A stretch of 64,000 nucleotides of DNA. Source: Aricia agestis (Eukaryota > Arthropoda > Insecta > Lepidoptera > Lycaenidae). The DNA lies in NCBI RefSeq assembly GCF_905147365.1, contig NC_056409.1, positions 13,769,001 to 13,833,000 on the forward strand. The letters are read 5' to 3'. Shown in pieces: positions 36,001-45,465 of the stretch (positions are counted from its first letter, which is position 1; the number at the start of each line of letters is the position of its first letter). A model generated the notes under the pieces. It saw only the letters and a program-made list of their open reading frames with translations. It was not told the DNA's origin and searched no databases. The position numbers and the translations under genes are program-made.

Positions 36001-38239
36001 AGTATTAACAACTCAAACTAAATAAAAGTAGAGATAAAAGAAGAGACAAAAATATATACTTTCCACATACGATACCATGTATTTTTACGGTCCTTTATTT
36101 GATCGCGTGGTAGTTTGTTTGTTTGAACGCACTAATCTCAGGAACTATTACTACTAATACTTGGTACTACTCAGGCCCGGACCTAGGGGAGGGCGAGAGG
36201 GTTTTTTTTTATGAAATAAGGGGGCAAACTAGCAAACGGGTCACCTGATGGAAAGCAACTTCCGTCGCCCATGGACACTCGCAGCATCAGAAGAGCTGCA
36301 AGTGCGTTGCCGTCCTTTTAAGAGGGAATAGGGTAGGTAATAGGGGAGGGTAGGAAAGGGAAGGGAAGGGAATAGTTGAGGGTAGGGAAGGGAATAGGGT
36401 AGGGGTTAGGGGATTGGGCCTCCGGTAAACTCACTCACTCGGCGAAACACAGCGCATGCGCTGTTTCACGCCGGTTTTCTGTAAGAACGTGGTATTTATC
36501 CGGTCGAGCCGGAAGTGCCGAAGCATGGCTCTCCCACGTATATCTGTTATGTTTAAAATGTATGGGTGCACTTGCCCCGGGCGGCAAAGATTGGGGGGCG
36601 GCCGGAGGCCACCTCTCAATCTTTTGCCGCTTTCTTCACCGCCACGTGCGCCACCGGTGGCCCACGGCGCTACCCCGTCAGCGTTGTTTCGCAGAATTCT
36701 ATCTGTTGTTAAAATACTTGGAGGCGCCCCTTGTCGCGAGGCAATCATAGCATTTTATTTGAGTACCAATTGAAAACGCACATATTTGCTTGGAGGGCGG
36801 CAAATTGGGATTCTGCTCCCCCCTTTTTAAAACGTAGATCCGGGCCTGGTACTACTAATATAATACTCTATTCTGTGCTAATACTACAAAAATTCTTTCA
36901 GTGTTAGATAGCTTATATTTTATCGAGAAAGGCTATGCACATGTATATATGTATATACATATTATCACGCTAAGACTAATAGGAGCGAAGAAACAGAGGA
37001 AAATTTGAAAAAAACGAGGAAAATTATTTGAAAGGGCTACTTGAGCAATCTCACGAGCAACTTGAGCAACTTTCATGGCATAGATAAAAAGTAAACCACA
37101 TGAAGAATCATATAGGCCATTTTTTATGGACTAATTTGTCTCTGAAATTCCTAATTTACGCGGGCAAAGCGGGGCGGAAAGTCTAGTTATACAATATAGT
37201 ATATACAGAGTGCTTAAATCATTACTTGACCTTCTCTTCTGGCTTCGATGTAGTAAGTCTGATGGTGATTTGTCAATTGTCATACAGGGGAAAGTTCCAA
37301 TGCAGCTATAGGGTTTCCGTAAGGGACATAAAGTATTTTTATCCTGGAATAAAAAGAAAATTAAGGAATTAAAAAACCATGTAATCTCATAAATATATTT
37401 TTCAAAAAAAAAAACTCACAGTAAGTAATGATGATGAAGTTACGCGAAAAAAAAACTCTCGATCGTGTTAGCTTTAAAAACAAAAACAGCTTTAAAAAAC
37501 ATTGAAATCAGATCACACATGTGACACAGGCAGACAGACACGTCAAACTCATAACACCCCTCTGTTTTCCTCTGTAATAATAGTCGTCTGTTTTCTGTGG
37601 TTAAAAATGTACGGTTTTCGGTTCTTGTCAGGGGTTAAAAATTTAGCAACAAAGATGTGAGCAATCAGCAACATCTAAAACCTAATTAACCGTATCATGC
37701 TTACAGGGCTGGCCTAAATATGTCCAACTTGTGCTGGCTGGGCGTTTACCAGGTCACTGCGTCCGGCGTGTTAAACCGCCTTGACGTCGTTCTCTATTGG
37801 TTTGAGGTCTTAAGTAAGTCGAGCCTTATAAGCAACATTATTTGGACCTTTGGCTAAAGGATGAGGATCATGCAAAGTAAATACTGTAAAATCCGATGTA
37901 CGTACACATTGGGCCAGCCAGTAGACCTGCCCATAGTTTATATCCTGCCATTGAGACAAAAAAGACTCCGCCCACTTCTAGTACATAACGGGTAAAAAAA
38001 AGTGAAATTGTCATATTATCTATATAGATCCTCTTAAATATTTGTAGGTATTTACTAAATCTTACGTTATTACATTAATATCTCATTATTATTATTAACA
38101 CTTTATATAGTTTTACTTTCTAGGTAACGTTGGCGGATATTGCGGAGTTCTTGTTGGGCTATCAATCATCAGCGCAGTGGAGTTGCTATATTTTTTTGTT
38201 TTTAAATTTGTATTTAATTATGTAAATATATTTTTGTAA
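20963..38239 (+). CDS. DEG/ENaC sodium channel, pickpocket/Nach-like (10 exons, 530 aa)
   Basis: An amiloride-sensitive-type cation channel subunit of the plasma membrane. Exons: 20963-21150, 21666-21872, 28534-28708, 28952-29094, 29556-29682, 31452-31601, 32098-32290, 35811-35997, 37707-37813, 38124-38239. All donors are GT and acceptors AG. Phases agree, and the exons sum to 1593 bp. TM1 is about residues 64-85, followed by the FPAITLCN motif. An extracellular cysteine-rich region follows, with RNCFFHNEPL and CRTRTIQTLCNCIPYYL. TM2 near the C-terminus has YWFEVLSNVGGYCGVLVGLS, including the G-x-S selectivity filter as GLS, then AVELLYFF. The N-terminal gating motif usually written HG reads GG (SIGGIS, residues 46-51). 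The pickpocket subfamily is not assigned. Introns are filled with transposons. Confidence 0.93.
21874..21936. mobile_element. Half of MITE family D abutting a splice donor
   Basis: TACTATCAGAGAAGTTGATT followed by CCTAGG matches the terminal repeat of family D (compare 42558-42718 and 43834-43994). The match starts at the GT of the exon 2 donor of the channel gene. The right half was replaced by family C. Confidence 0.65.
21940..22097 (+). repeat. Repeat family C, left part, split by a LINE
   Basis: Starts TAGCTATTTGACCGAGCTTT. Its expected right end (AAGAATTGCTCGTTTAAAGA, ATATAAGAT) is found 5 kb away at about 27084-27112, so the LINE at 22098-27032 inserted into it. Undisturbed copies are at 31703-31916 and, inverted, 38790-38997. 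Confidence 0.75.
22541..25522 (-). CDS. LINE ORF2: endonuclease/reverse transcriptase, 993 aa
   Basis: Domains in order: an apurinic-like endonuclease (about residues 50-290; HINAQS, ISESFLKP, GGGGVAIYLR, VMGDFNT); a linker; a reverse transcriptase (about 480-760; RPISILPFLSKVLERLV, GFRPGHSTVTAL, LLDFSNAFNTVD, GVPQGGVLSPLLFSLFIN and catalytic YADD); and a C-terminal LGWLPIRLRREEHV...FKSKLHIHL tail typical of CR1/L2/Jockey-type proteins. There is no RNase H domain. The frame is unbroken, which suggests fairly recent insertion. Clade assignment needs a tree. Confidence 0.93.
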   Translation of the reverse strand: MPASISNDDLPDDGSDFHSLTSLSHSSDESFHSLSQSLDVSLETTFASFPRNFNAVHINAQSVPAHYPDLLATFSNNLNVHAILISESFLKPCLPSTSYSLPGFVLIRNDRTGKGGGGVAIYLRQHLNFTIIDKSPSDYSESSEHLLIEVLFGHLKLLLGVFYSPSLQIDYFHEFEVLLEKYVTSVNHTIVMGDFNTCLVNTDKLHSARASKLRSIINSLDLHILPLNPTHFFPNCAPSLLDLMIVSSPDHVSTHGQFSAEAFSYHDLIFLSYKIRYPKPKPRIIMQRNYSSIDTVKFIEDLRAIDWDVVYNASTVDEKMDGFNSLLMQVFDLHAPLRPVKLKHLPAPWLSDEIKGIMAKRNAAKAKFKNNPTDQNRDKYKQLRNRCSRLCRDAQRRHIHSSVSNGDPAKVWSFLNSLGIGKAKSSPSPNLDLDGLNRHLTSTCPIPASVKQQSLNDISHSPSPDPPLSPFAFKPVSIQEVEKSIASIKSNAEGVDGISRKMIILSLPVALPVLCHIFNFSLSSSTFPSCWRKAAVIPIPKIKCPTLPSDFRPISILPFLSKVLERLVYQQLNSFINYNGLLSPFQSGFRPGHSTVTALTKVTDDIRFAMSNQQLTVLALLDFSNAFNTVDYDILIAMLGALQFSDPVMEWFRSYLVGRQQCIRINDRISGYCDIAAGVPQGGVLSPLLFSLFINFLTPLLTCLFHLYADDLQIYTHAPANDLKSAIAAINMNLAIILRWSQGHGLIVNPKKTQIIVIGSSKQINRPNYDTLPSITFNNVALPCSNVAKNLGVYFDSTLKWSHHISETSRKFFAAVGSLNRLKNLLPVKTKIELAQTLLLPILDYADVCLIDLNEAQLNKLERLQNICIRFVYGLRKFDHVTEFRQKLGWLPIRLRREEHVLVLLYNILNDPRSPPYLKDRFQYRSADHKRVLRSVHNNKLLAPFTKSGYFADSFAVKATYLWNDLPLEIRESQSLASFKSKLHIHLRSKVSC
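26155..26838 (-). CDS. LINE ORF1 RNA-binding protein, 227 aa
   Basis: Lies upstream of ORF2 on the same strand, separated by about 630 bp of non-coding sequence. The first about 70 residues are helical or coiled-coil-like. The middle (RRKMLLMHGVPEG, then VRTCHRMGKP) resembles the RRM-like core of L1-type ORF1 proteins, followed by a basic C-terminal domain (RDRVWNAKKGLKGTKI). Its expected role is binding element RNA as an oligomer. Intact. Confidence 0.8.
   Translation of the reverse strand: MDYTQVQSNMEDMIQMFHTKMAEFQADLQQATSRKPPNTIAALNTEFQAFKSFVCGALNILRAEMDALARGLDRIETRSRRKMLLMHGVPEGKNEDTTGTIVASLSTKCKLADLTLSSVRTCHRMGKPKNTDNPKPRPILIKFNDAVMRDRVWNAKKGLKGTKITISEFLTKPRHITFMAARDHFGVSSCWTRDGYIYIKSPDGSRQKIETLAELHNLQTKHPKSSV
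27033..27083. repeat. TA dinucleotide microsatellite
   Basis: About 25 TA units at the 5' junction of the LINE. It probably expanded from the AT-rich centre of the family C host repeat. Confidence 0.85.
27109..27273. mobile_element. Small inverted-repeat element
   Basis: Ends GATTCAGACCCCAACGCGAC and the complement GTCGCGTTGCGGTCTGAATC. About 165 bp and non-coding; it abuts the family C right end. Confidence 0.7.
28151..28221. mobile_element. MITE family D, half copy
   Basis: The right half of family D, ending CTAGGAATCAATTTTCTCGA and TGGTA, in intron 2 of the channel gene. The remainder of 27274-28533 is AT-rich, with one transposon-like block at about 27301-27720 (GGGGGCACGGGAGTGCCCCC) and nothing recognisable as coding. 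Confidence 0.6.
29107..29235. mobile_element. MITE family E, copy 2
   Basis: Ends AGGGCCTGTTTCACCACTTG and the complement near GTGGTGAAACATGCAGGCCC. It lies 12 bp downstream of the exon 4 donor of the channel gene. Confidence 0.75.
29799..30202. mobile_element. hAT-like element nested in family G
   Basis: 8-bp target duplication GGTGTAGC at 29791-29798 and 30203-30210. Both ends share CGCCGGCAG. Inside is a 3'-LINE-like stretch (GACATTTATTCTCATAAGAA). No transposase. Confidence 0.8.
30242..30514. mobile_element. hAT-like MITE nested in family G
   Basis: 8-bp target duplication TTTAGGTT at 30234-30241 and 30515-30522. Ends CAGGGCCCGATCTAAG and CTAGATCGGGTCCTG. Confidence 0.85.
30625..30984. 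mobile_element. Third element nested in family G
   Basis: It is flanked by a direct repeat of 8-10 bp (GTATTATCAC; exact length ambiguous). Imperfect inverted ends read ATAGACATAACGACCAGTAG and GTAGACAGAATGATAGAGTA (complement of the right end). The superfamily is uncertain. Confidence 0.65.
31183..31432. mobile_element. MITE family G, copy 2
   Basis: Same terminal and subterminal blocks as 17576-17833. Its right end is about 20 bp from the acceptor of exon 6 of the channel gene (31450-31451). Confidence 0.75.
31703..31916 (+). repeat. Repeat family C, full copy
   Basis: From TAGCTATTTGACCGAGCTTT to ACAAGAATTGCTTGTTTAAA and GATATAAGAT; it serves as the reference for the split copies. In intron 6 of the channel gene. 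Confidence 0.75.
32388..35599. mobile_element. Putative DNA transposon with dispersed 13-mers, split by a LINE
   Basis: The ends are a 15-bp perfect inverted repeat, ACGGCCATTCTCAGG (32388-32402) and its complement (35585-35599). Four exact copies of TCTAATTACCGTA lie inside, at 32773-32785, 32964-32976, 33121-33133 and 35408-35420, with weaker variants near 32581, 33137 and 33156. A LINE fragment occupies the middle. No transposase was seen, and no clear target duplication. In intron 7 of the channel gene. The element boundaries are inference. Confidence 0.5.
33553..34257 (+). pseudogene. 5'-truncated LINE reverse transcriptase fragment
   Basis: 234 aa containing the catalytic YADDMVLL box and downstream thumb region. 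Coding similarity extends upstream to about 33480, where VRQG-LTSPRLFNLYVN is readable with a substitution (RQGR). The endonuclease and RT fingers are missing. The 3' region (34258-34585) has a nested short repeat at about 34300-34445 and an ATT-repeat tail (34556-34585). It lies in the sense orientation in channel intron 7. Confidence 0.85.
36172..36848. mobile_element. Non-autonomous hAT element carrying a nested LINE or SINE tail
   Basis: Perfect 8-bp target duplication GTACTACT (36164-36171 and 36849-36856). Ends CAGGCCCGGACCTAGG and GATCCGGGCCTG. At about 36203-36540 is a repeat common in Lepidoptera (GGGTCACCTGATGGAAAGCA, then a GGGAAGGGAAT-rich stretch). The ORFs here are shadows. In intron 8 of the channel gene. 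Confidence 0.85.
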
Positions 38240-38673
38240 AAGTGTTTTGTTTTGTACTGTGCAGATTTTTTTATTAAGCAGCAAGCTTATCCCGTTCACG
38301 TCAACGTTTGTTACGTAGTTCATCTGTTGTTAGTAGTTTATATCCTCATTGGTTCTTATTTCTATTTGGTTCTTATCAATTTTGTCATTTCTTTAAATAA
38401 TTTTATTTTCATCCCGTCGCGTAGCGATGGGGATTTCTACCGCGTTCCTACTGTCCTGAATTGTAATTGAATATAGACCAATCGACGCAGAATTTTTTTT
38501 TATATAAACAACAATCAATTAAAAAGTGATTTTGGCCAAAATTCAAGTTACGCCACTTCCGCTTTCACCCGTCGATATGCCAGAACCAGCAACCTACGAA
38601 TAATAAAAAACAGAAAAGTAACTCCGTCAAAAAACATGCTCTACAATACTTGTCAAAAATTTGTACATTAGGT

Positions 38674-39169
38674 CAGGGGCTCCAAATCTTTTTCAGCCTG
38701 CGGCGCACCAAGTCAATATTTTTTCACGGCGCCCTACTTTCCCATGTAAATTACAAAAATGTATGTACTTACATAAAAATACGTTTTTAATCTTATATCT
38801 TTAAACGAGCAATTCTTGTATATATATAAATATATATTTGGAATCTCGGAATCGGCTCCAACGATTTTCATGAAATTTAGTATATAGGGGGTTTCGGGGG
38901 CGATAAATCGATCTAGCTAGGAATCATTTTTAGAAAATGTAATTTTATTCGTGTTTTATCGAATACCGAGCAAAGCTCGGTCAAACAGCTAGTGATCATT
39001 ATAGGTTAAACAAGTAAATAATAATAAACAAATGATTCATATTATAATTTAATTTTACTCATAATATATTTGTGGTTTCGGATAAAATGATGGAGGATCG
39101 ACTCACGGCGCCCCTCTTGCCTTTCCACGGCGCACCAGGGCGCCGCGGCGCACAGTTTGGGAGCCCCTG
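38674..39169. mobile_element. hAT-like MITE interrupted by repeat family C
   Basis: 8-bp target duplication CATTAGGT/CCTTAGGT (one mismatch; 38666-38673 and 39170-39177). Ends CAGGGGCTCCAAATC and the complement of CAGGGGCTCCCAAACTGTG. An inverted family C copy sits inside at about 38790-38997. The GC-rich GGCGCACC motifs are subterminal. Confidence 0.85.
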
Positions 39170-39178
39170 CCTTAGGTA

Positions 39179-39323
39179 TTATAAGTCTGTCAAGAAAGTG
39201 AAAAAATTAAAAAGTGGCAACATCGTAGTGTCATCCCTTTCAAATCAATCTAAAAAAAAGGGATGACACTACGATGTTGCCACATTTTAATTTCTTCACT
39301 TTCTTGACAGACTTATATTATAG
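39179..39323. repeat. Long near-perfect palindrome
   Basis: Arms of about 62 bp, starting TATAAGTCTGTCAAGAAAGT and including GTGGCAACATCGTAGTGTCA, meet across a loop of about 15 bp. It is a likely MITE inserted beside the hAT element. The small ORF crossing it is spurious. Confidence 0.8.
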
Positions 39324-40076
39324 GTACACATTTCAATACATCAGAATTTGCAATATTTAGGTGGCCTTGAGCGGTATCAGGTATCAGGCTGACGCACTGA
39401 TCTCCATAATATTATAATGGAGGTCCAGTGGGCTGACGTTACATGAAAGTTCAAACCATAGATAAGGTATTATAGTATAGATGTAGTCTTAGCCCGTCAT
39501 CGCGTGGCCATTTTGTGCTTATTTTCATACAAGTAGTGTGCGTTTATTTTCTTGAATATTTCTATTTGTCGATTATTTTGAAGCACATTATGATACAGGA
39601 AAGAAAGTCAATTAGTTCATGATATCGATGAACTATAGTTCAAGTAATGAGAATAAAACACACGTAAAAAGATATGTAATTTTTATAGCCAAATTATTAA
39701 TTGGTATAGCACGATTAAGAAATTAATAAACTTATAAATTATATTTTTAGCTTACAAAAATACCGATTGAAAAGCCCAAAAAACGTTGTTCAAAACTTAC
39801 CTATTTAATGTTAAATTCACGTGCTTGAGGCATTCTTTGACCATCCTTATGGTTAATTATTAAGCGGAACCACAATACTCAACAATATCTAGCATTAAAT
39901 GTTCACTAAAAACCTTTATTAACATTTTTATTACATGAAATATGCAGACCGACTCCTTTGTTATGTCCTAGTAAATAGGACATAACATTACACGCTTTTG
40001 ATGCTTATACACCGATATAAGGCTCTCTCCAATCTATAGTACCTCAATGGTTCAAACGGTAATAGTATGGGAGTTA

Positions 40077-40596
40077 GGGGGGCATTACATTATCATTTAT
40101 ATATGATAATTTCTATGATCATATATAGGTTCCAATATATAATATGATCATTTGATCATATGTGCATATTACATTATCATATTTCATTGATCCTATTTTA
40201 CGTCATATGTGGTTTCAATAGCCAATGGAGAGCGCTAACGCTGACAGGTATTGACGTCAGGGTTACTAGATCTCAGAGAATTCGATTTGTCAAAAGACAT
40301 CGTCATTTTTAATATGGCTTGTTTTTTGTTATTTCAGCAAGATTATCCAAGTATATAATTAGAAAAATAATTACATTACATTATTTGAAACATATTAACG
40401 ATTAAGAAATTAAAAACTCTTTTTATATTAAATAACTGGCAACACCTATTTCTATGACCGTATTGGAACCAATCTCTCAGCAAATGTCAAAAATCTATGA
40501 TCAAGGAAGAAATGAATCATACATCTATATTACATTATCCAATATCATTGACTCAATGATCTCGGATCCAATATATATGATAATCGAATATCCCCC
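40077..40596. mobile_element. Harbinger-like MITE, 520 bp
   Basis: TTA on both sides (40074-40076 and 40597-40599). The G6 and C5 ends are followed by ATTATCATTTATATATGATA on the left and its counterpart TATATATGATAATCG on the right. Rich in short GATCATATG-type palindromes. Confidence 0.65.
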
Positions 40597-40670
40597 TTAC
40601 AAAGCTCGGCTTTTAGCTAGTTAGGTATTGCGTAATACCTAATAATATAATTGGCAGATTAAAGGCCGCT

Positions 40671-40817
40671 CTACACGTTGGCCGTGTTTGCCGAACAGAA
40701 GGGGACGGCGCTATACCAGAAAGAAAGACACAAATAATTCAATCTCTTTTTTTAGTATAGCGCCGTCTTCTTCTGTTCGGCAAACACTTAACACGGCCAA
40801 CGTGTAGAGGCTGCTTA
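40671..40817. mobile_element. MITE family I
   Basis: Ends CTACACGTTGGCCGTGTTTG and the complement, with inner TATAGCGCCGTC blocks on both arms. A half copy sits at about 52373-52432 inside the long inverted-repeat element. Confidence 0.75.
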
Positions 40818-40955
40818 AAATACGACTGTCTATGATTAAAATAGCCATTCTTCTGAGTTCTGGCAACCCTGAAAATGTGCGTCATTCGCCTGTCAAAGTG
40901 GTTCTGGCGTTATAGATTTACGAAGGAAAATCGCAATTTATTGTTTTTACGAAAT

Positions 40956-43900
40956 ATGTCTGATAACTCTTCACCAGGAAAGAGTGATGGTAAGTACAGA
41001 AATTATGATTACAAATATATGGATGATAAATTACAAAAATATAAACGCTTGTAAATATTTATAGGTGGAGATCCCACAGACCGAGTTGTACCGCCAAATC
41101 CTCCAAATCCTATGGAAGATATTGGATCAAGGATTCGAGATCTAAATGTAGACTCCATTCGACGCTACTTGGCCCAGAAGCTTGGATTTTATGAGCCCAC
41201 TGAACCCGTTGGAGCACCAGTTGAAAAAGTTCTCAATGAAGTCAGTTTAGACGGCATAGTAGAGTGGATAAAGAGTGAACGATGCAAGAACATTATAACA
41301 TTGGCTGGCGCTGGTATATCCACTTGTAAGTAAATAAATTTAATTTAATTTACCATAAAAAATATCATTTAAATGCCTATTTGCATGTAATAAAATTTAT
41401 TTATGGGTATCAATAGGGTAACAAACTCAAAAGCACAAAGAGTTCTACAAAGTTGTACTTAAAAACAATGTATTATTTTGTTTTAAGCTGCTGGAATACC
41501 TGATTTTAGAAGCCCAGAGACTGGATTGTATCATAATTTACAAAAGTATAATCTACCGGAGCCTCAAGCGATATTTGAAATCAATTTCTTCCGACAAAAT
41601 CCAAAACCATTTTTTGCTTTAGCAAAGGAATTGTTTCCAGGAAATTTTAAACCAACAATTTCTCACTACTTTATCAGACTATTACATGAAAAAGGTAAGA
41701 TAATAGAGAATATACAATAAGAAATAATGTTTTGGTTACTTGTTTATTATTAAGAAATAATAACTATAGCCCTGGTTTCTTTGTTAGTATTTGTGGTCTC
41801 TGGAAAAAACTGTTATAAGCGGGAATACCGCCATTTAAGAAATTATTTCTTGGCTCACATGCAGTGTTTTTATTTCAGTAATAATGCATAAAGAAATAAA
41901 TTATTAATGTAAAGTATGATTTTCAAGGTTTACTGCTACGTCATTATACTCAAAACATTGACACACTGGAACGCGGAGCTGGAATCCCTGAAGAGAAACT
42001 TGTTGAGGCCCATGGAACTTTCTACACATCACACTGCCTAGAATGTCGGAAACAATATCCTTTAGAATTCATAAAAGGTTAGAATAATGTCATTTAATTA
42101 CATTTTGAAAAAAAAAGAAACAATGTAAGTACCTAAAGTTTACATAACTTTGGGTACATCATATTTTGTTTCTTTTTTTATTGTCATTAGCCAGGATTGG
42201 AAGCTGTAGAATGTAGATATAATAATAAACTTGATAATACTATACAACAGTGTTTCCCAACTTGTGGTCCGTGGACCCCTGGGGGTCCCCAAGTATATGT
42301 ATGGGAATCCGCGGTGTCGTCTCTGGATCATACATAATCAGATTTTTTTGCTGTTTATTTTATTAAGGGGGTCCCTAAAAACTGTACATGATTTCCTAGG
42401 GGTCCGTGGCAGAAAAAGGTTGGGAAACACTGCTATACAAAACTGCAATAGCAAATCTGAGAATTTGATTCAAATACAGGAGGACCTTTGTAATTTTGTC
42501 AAATGTAATAGGTCAATGTAGGTCGTGACTCGTGATCCATATCAATTTTGCTGGAATTACCATCGAGGAAGTTGATTCCTATGCAATTTGATAGACCAAC
42601 ATTATTTGGTTGAATATGTCAATTCAATGTTAGTTGTGATCTGTCAGCTGGGTTTGACGTAACGCGACCAAACTACTTAGGTCCCCGATTTGCATAGGAA
42701 TCAACTTCTCTGATAGTACATAGTTCAATAAATAATTTCTATTTTGATTACAGATAAAATATTTGGGGATGAAATACCGATTTGCCTTGAATGTCCAGGA
42801 GTTGTGAAGCCAGATATTGTTTTCTTTGGTGAAAGTCTTCCACACAGATTCCAAGATTGCCTTCAAGAGGACTTCCAAAAATGTGACATGCTTATTATAA
42901 TGGGCTCTTCACTTGAAGTTCAACCGTTTGCTTCATTGATTGACATGTAAGAATACTTTTTACATACACTACAAAATATTTTTTATAAGTACAAGACTTA
43001 TTATTAAAAATACAAAACAACGTTTTGAAACTACAATAACAATTAGATTAACTTGCTTTACAGCGCCATCTGTTGCCGTTTTATGTAACTACATGGAAGA
43101 TTTACTCAATAATAATATTTATTTACAGTCACAGTGTACTATAATTATAACTTAAAATATAATAATTCCCTCTCTTTTTACCAGACCTACAATAGAGCAA
43201 AGTCTATCTGTCAATACACTCTGACATTGGCAATCCACGAAACTGCTATTAAAGAAGAAGAAGAATTCCCTCTCTTCCTTATATTCAAGGAAAGAGTGGC
43301 ATACATTGTTTTTATGCAATGTTAATGTTCACTGAAAATATCATCGCATAAAGACTTTAAAGCGACAATTGAAACATACAATTTAAAACTTAATCCTGAC
43401 TTCTTCCAACAGGGTACCGGACTGGTGTCCGAGGCTTCTCATCAACCGCGAGAAGGCTGGTGTGCGGTCACCGCTGCTGCGGCTGATGGGCATCATGGGC
43501 GGTGGTCTGCAGCTGGACGAGGACTCGGTGCGCGACGTCGCCCGGCTAGGGGACTGCGATGACGGCTGTCAGGACCTGGCCGATAGGCTGGGGTGGGGTG
43601 TAAGTGTCTAAACACACTAGGCGGCCGCGTATGCGGCCGAAGTTCGGCATGATTACGCCAGCAATGCGCTACGCATACAATATACGGTGTGTCATCGGTA
43701 ATTTAAAATACGGTGCAGGCATAATCATGCCGAACTTCAGCCGCGTATTTTCGGCCTAGTGTATTTTGACACTAACTGTGCTTTTATGTGATAGCGATAC
43801 AACAGCATATTATTATGGTTACGGTATTAAATATACTATCAAAGAAGTTGATTCATAGGCAGATGGTGGACCTACGTGAATTGGTCGTGTTTTGTCAAAC

Positions 43901-44405
43901 CCAGTTAACATATCCCGAATTACTTTGAATTCACATAATTTGACCAAATGATGTTGGTCTGTCAACTGCCTATGAATTAATTTCTTCGATGGTGCACATT
44001 ATGGTAGTGCAGTCCAGTGTGCTTACTTGTATTTAATATAGATCGAAATTGTTAGTATTTCTATAGAATTAATAATAAATAATAATCGACGATGACATAG
44101 CCTCACTTGTACTGTATGACTATGTGCATAGCTCTCGCGCCCAAGAACTATTATTGTATAACTTTACTGTGATTTGTTCACCAATCTGTGCAGTTATAAA
44201 TTTATAATATCATTACAGTTTGTGGGCTTATCCCCAACTCTTTTCACATTTCATTTTTTTACAGGATGAGCTACGTCTCCTTGTCGCAAACGAAGAGAAG
44301 CGTTTGGAATTGGAAGGCAAACTGAACACACCACACTCACCAGTCGGGTCTGGTAGCCCGTTACAAGAGGTTGGCCTGGGGCTCAGCGCTGAACACAAGT
44401 TGTGA
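40956..44405 (+). CDS. Sirt2: NAD-dependent protein deacetylase, SIRT2 type (7 exons, 390 aa)
   Basis: Class I sirtuin that removes acetyl groups from lysines using NAD+. Family members of the SIRT2 type act mainly in the cytoplasm. Exons: 40956-40989, 41065-41325, 41488-41694, 41928-42077, 42754-42946, 43413-43599, 44265-44405. They sum to 1173 bp with consistent phases. The NAD fold shows TLAGAGIST split across an intron from SAGIPDFRSP, then TQNIDTLE and the catalytic EAHGTF. Zinc cysteines are CLEC and CLEC. VKPDIVFFGE and GSSLEVQPFASL follow. The acidic/Ser-rich tails are short. No broken or missing key residue was seen. Introns 4 to 6 hold MITEs. The transcript runs towards the convergent Rad51 gene. 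Confidence 0.95.
42248..42432. mobile_element. hAT-like MITE, 185 bp
   Basis: Perfect 8-bp target duplication CTATACAA (42240-42247 and 42433-42440). Ends CAGTGTTTCCCAACTTGTGG and AGGTTGGGAAACACTG. In intron 4 of Sirt2. Confidence 0.9.
42558..42718. mobile_element. MITE family D, full copy
   Basis: Ends TACCATCGAGGAAGTTGATT and the complement of TACTATCAGAGAAGTTGATT. It ends about 35 bp upstream of the Sirt2 exon 5 acceptor. Confidence 0.75.
43612..43763. mobile_element. MITE family J
   Basis: Ends ACACTAGGCGGCCGCGTATG, then CCGAAGTTCGGCATGATTA, with the complement on the right. It starts about 12 bp after the Sirt2 exon 6 donor. A degenerate relative is at about 29281-29400. Confidence 0.75.
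43834..43994. mobile_element. MITE family D, full copy
   Basis: Ends TACTATCAAAGAAGTTGATT and the complement of a CGAAGAAATTAATTC-type end. In intron 6 of Sirt2. Confidence 0.7.
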
Positions 44406-44517
44406 GCAATGTGATGATGATGATTATATTGTGGGTAACAGGCATAAGCGCAGGGTGCATGCCTCTTTATTTATTTGATGCCTTATTATTAATGCGTGTC
44501 TTACGTTCATTTTAGGC

Positions 44518-44881
44518 AACCACCCTCTAACACTATTTTAACTTAGGGGTGTGTATCTCATTAGTCATTAGACGAAAAAATACATGTGTCACTCGGAGAC
44601 TGCCGCGGTAAAGCTATTGCATAGCGTCTTTTATCAACTTATGCAATTAATATTATATAATTCCCATACATCTAGTCGCACGCACGCAAACACCGTGCCG
44701 ACGCCGCGTCGGATTGATTCGGTCGCCGCGCTCAAGCCTGTGATGAAAGCTATGCAATAGCTTAAAACGTTTTCACCTATTTTTGTGTCACCTACTCGGC
44801 TAAGATATAAAAGTTCGTGTAATCTTCCGAAATAGGTATTTTAGTGGCCGCTAAGGGATACCTAACATTAGAGGGTGGTTG
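44518..44881. mobile_element. Inverted-repeat element, 364 bp
   Basis: Ends CAACCACCCTCTAA and TTAGAGGGTGGTTG. Non-coding, with no clear target duplication. Confidence 0.65.
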
Positions 44882-45364
44882 ATGAAACTGGGCACCAGAA
44901 TAGTTTTATGCAGAAATATTAAAATTATCTTTGGTCAGAATAGAATTTCGTAAAATTGGCAAACAAACTTATAGACGGGAATTGAGTAGTAAAAGAGTTA
45001 AGCTGTTGTGTATGTAATAATTATACCCAAGTCACTGAATACGGAGGAATATTGATAAAAGCGTAACGTTTATTGTCTTTTTCACCCCCGTACGAATATA
45101 TCAATGAAAAAAGCTTGAAATATCAATGTTTTCATAGTCGAGAGCCTTTTTCTTTCCCTATTCGGTGACTCGACTCTATAGTAATGTTTTAAAAGTATGT
45201 ATTCGCAAGCAATATTAGTCATGAAATATGTAGTTGTAAGTATAAATGTGAGACAGAAAATTATGTCGGGTACTAATAGCACTTACAAGTATGAATATAT
45301 TTTATTATGATGGCTTAATGATTTTTTTTACATTTAACTATGTTTTATGGCGTGTAGGGATTTT

Positions 45365-45465
45365 ACAACTCGGTTAAAATATCTTGAGACTCAGCTGGTT
45401 TGAAAAAACACGTCCTCGCCAAAATGACAAAATTAAATCTCAAGATATTTTGACCGGGTTGTATT
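45365..45465. repeat. Imperfect palindrome
   Basis: Arms ACAACTCGGTTAAAATATCT and the near complement AGATATTTTGACCGGGTTGT, separated by about 50 bp. Confidence 0.7.

Larger units (their letters stand above)
38240..40955. other. Spacer between channel gene and Sirt2
   Basis: The genes run in the same direction. The interval contains the 3' end of the channel transcript (no polyadenylation site assigned), a split hAT element, a perfect palindrome, a Harbinger-like MITE and another MITE, listed separately. About 140 bp remain between the last MITE and the Sirt2 start codon. No further gene was seen. Confidence 0.65.

Noticed and set aside
36431..36773. Overlapping 105-aa ORFs on both strands
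   Set aside because: They lie in the hAT element and nested repeat at 36172-36848; GC-rich repeat shadows.
38252..38470. ORF directly after the channel stop codon
   Set aside because: It overlaps the expected 3' UTR, is hydrophobic only because it is T-rich, and has no splice or domain support.
43134..43325. ORF in Sirt2 intron 5
   Set aside because: Not compatible with the Sirt2 splice phases and without similarity to sirtuins; intron sequence.
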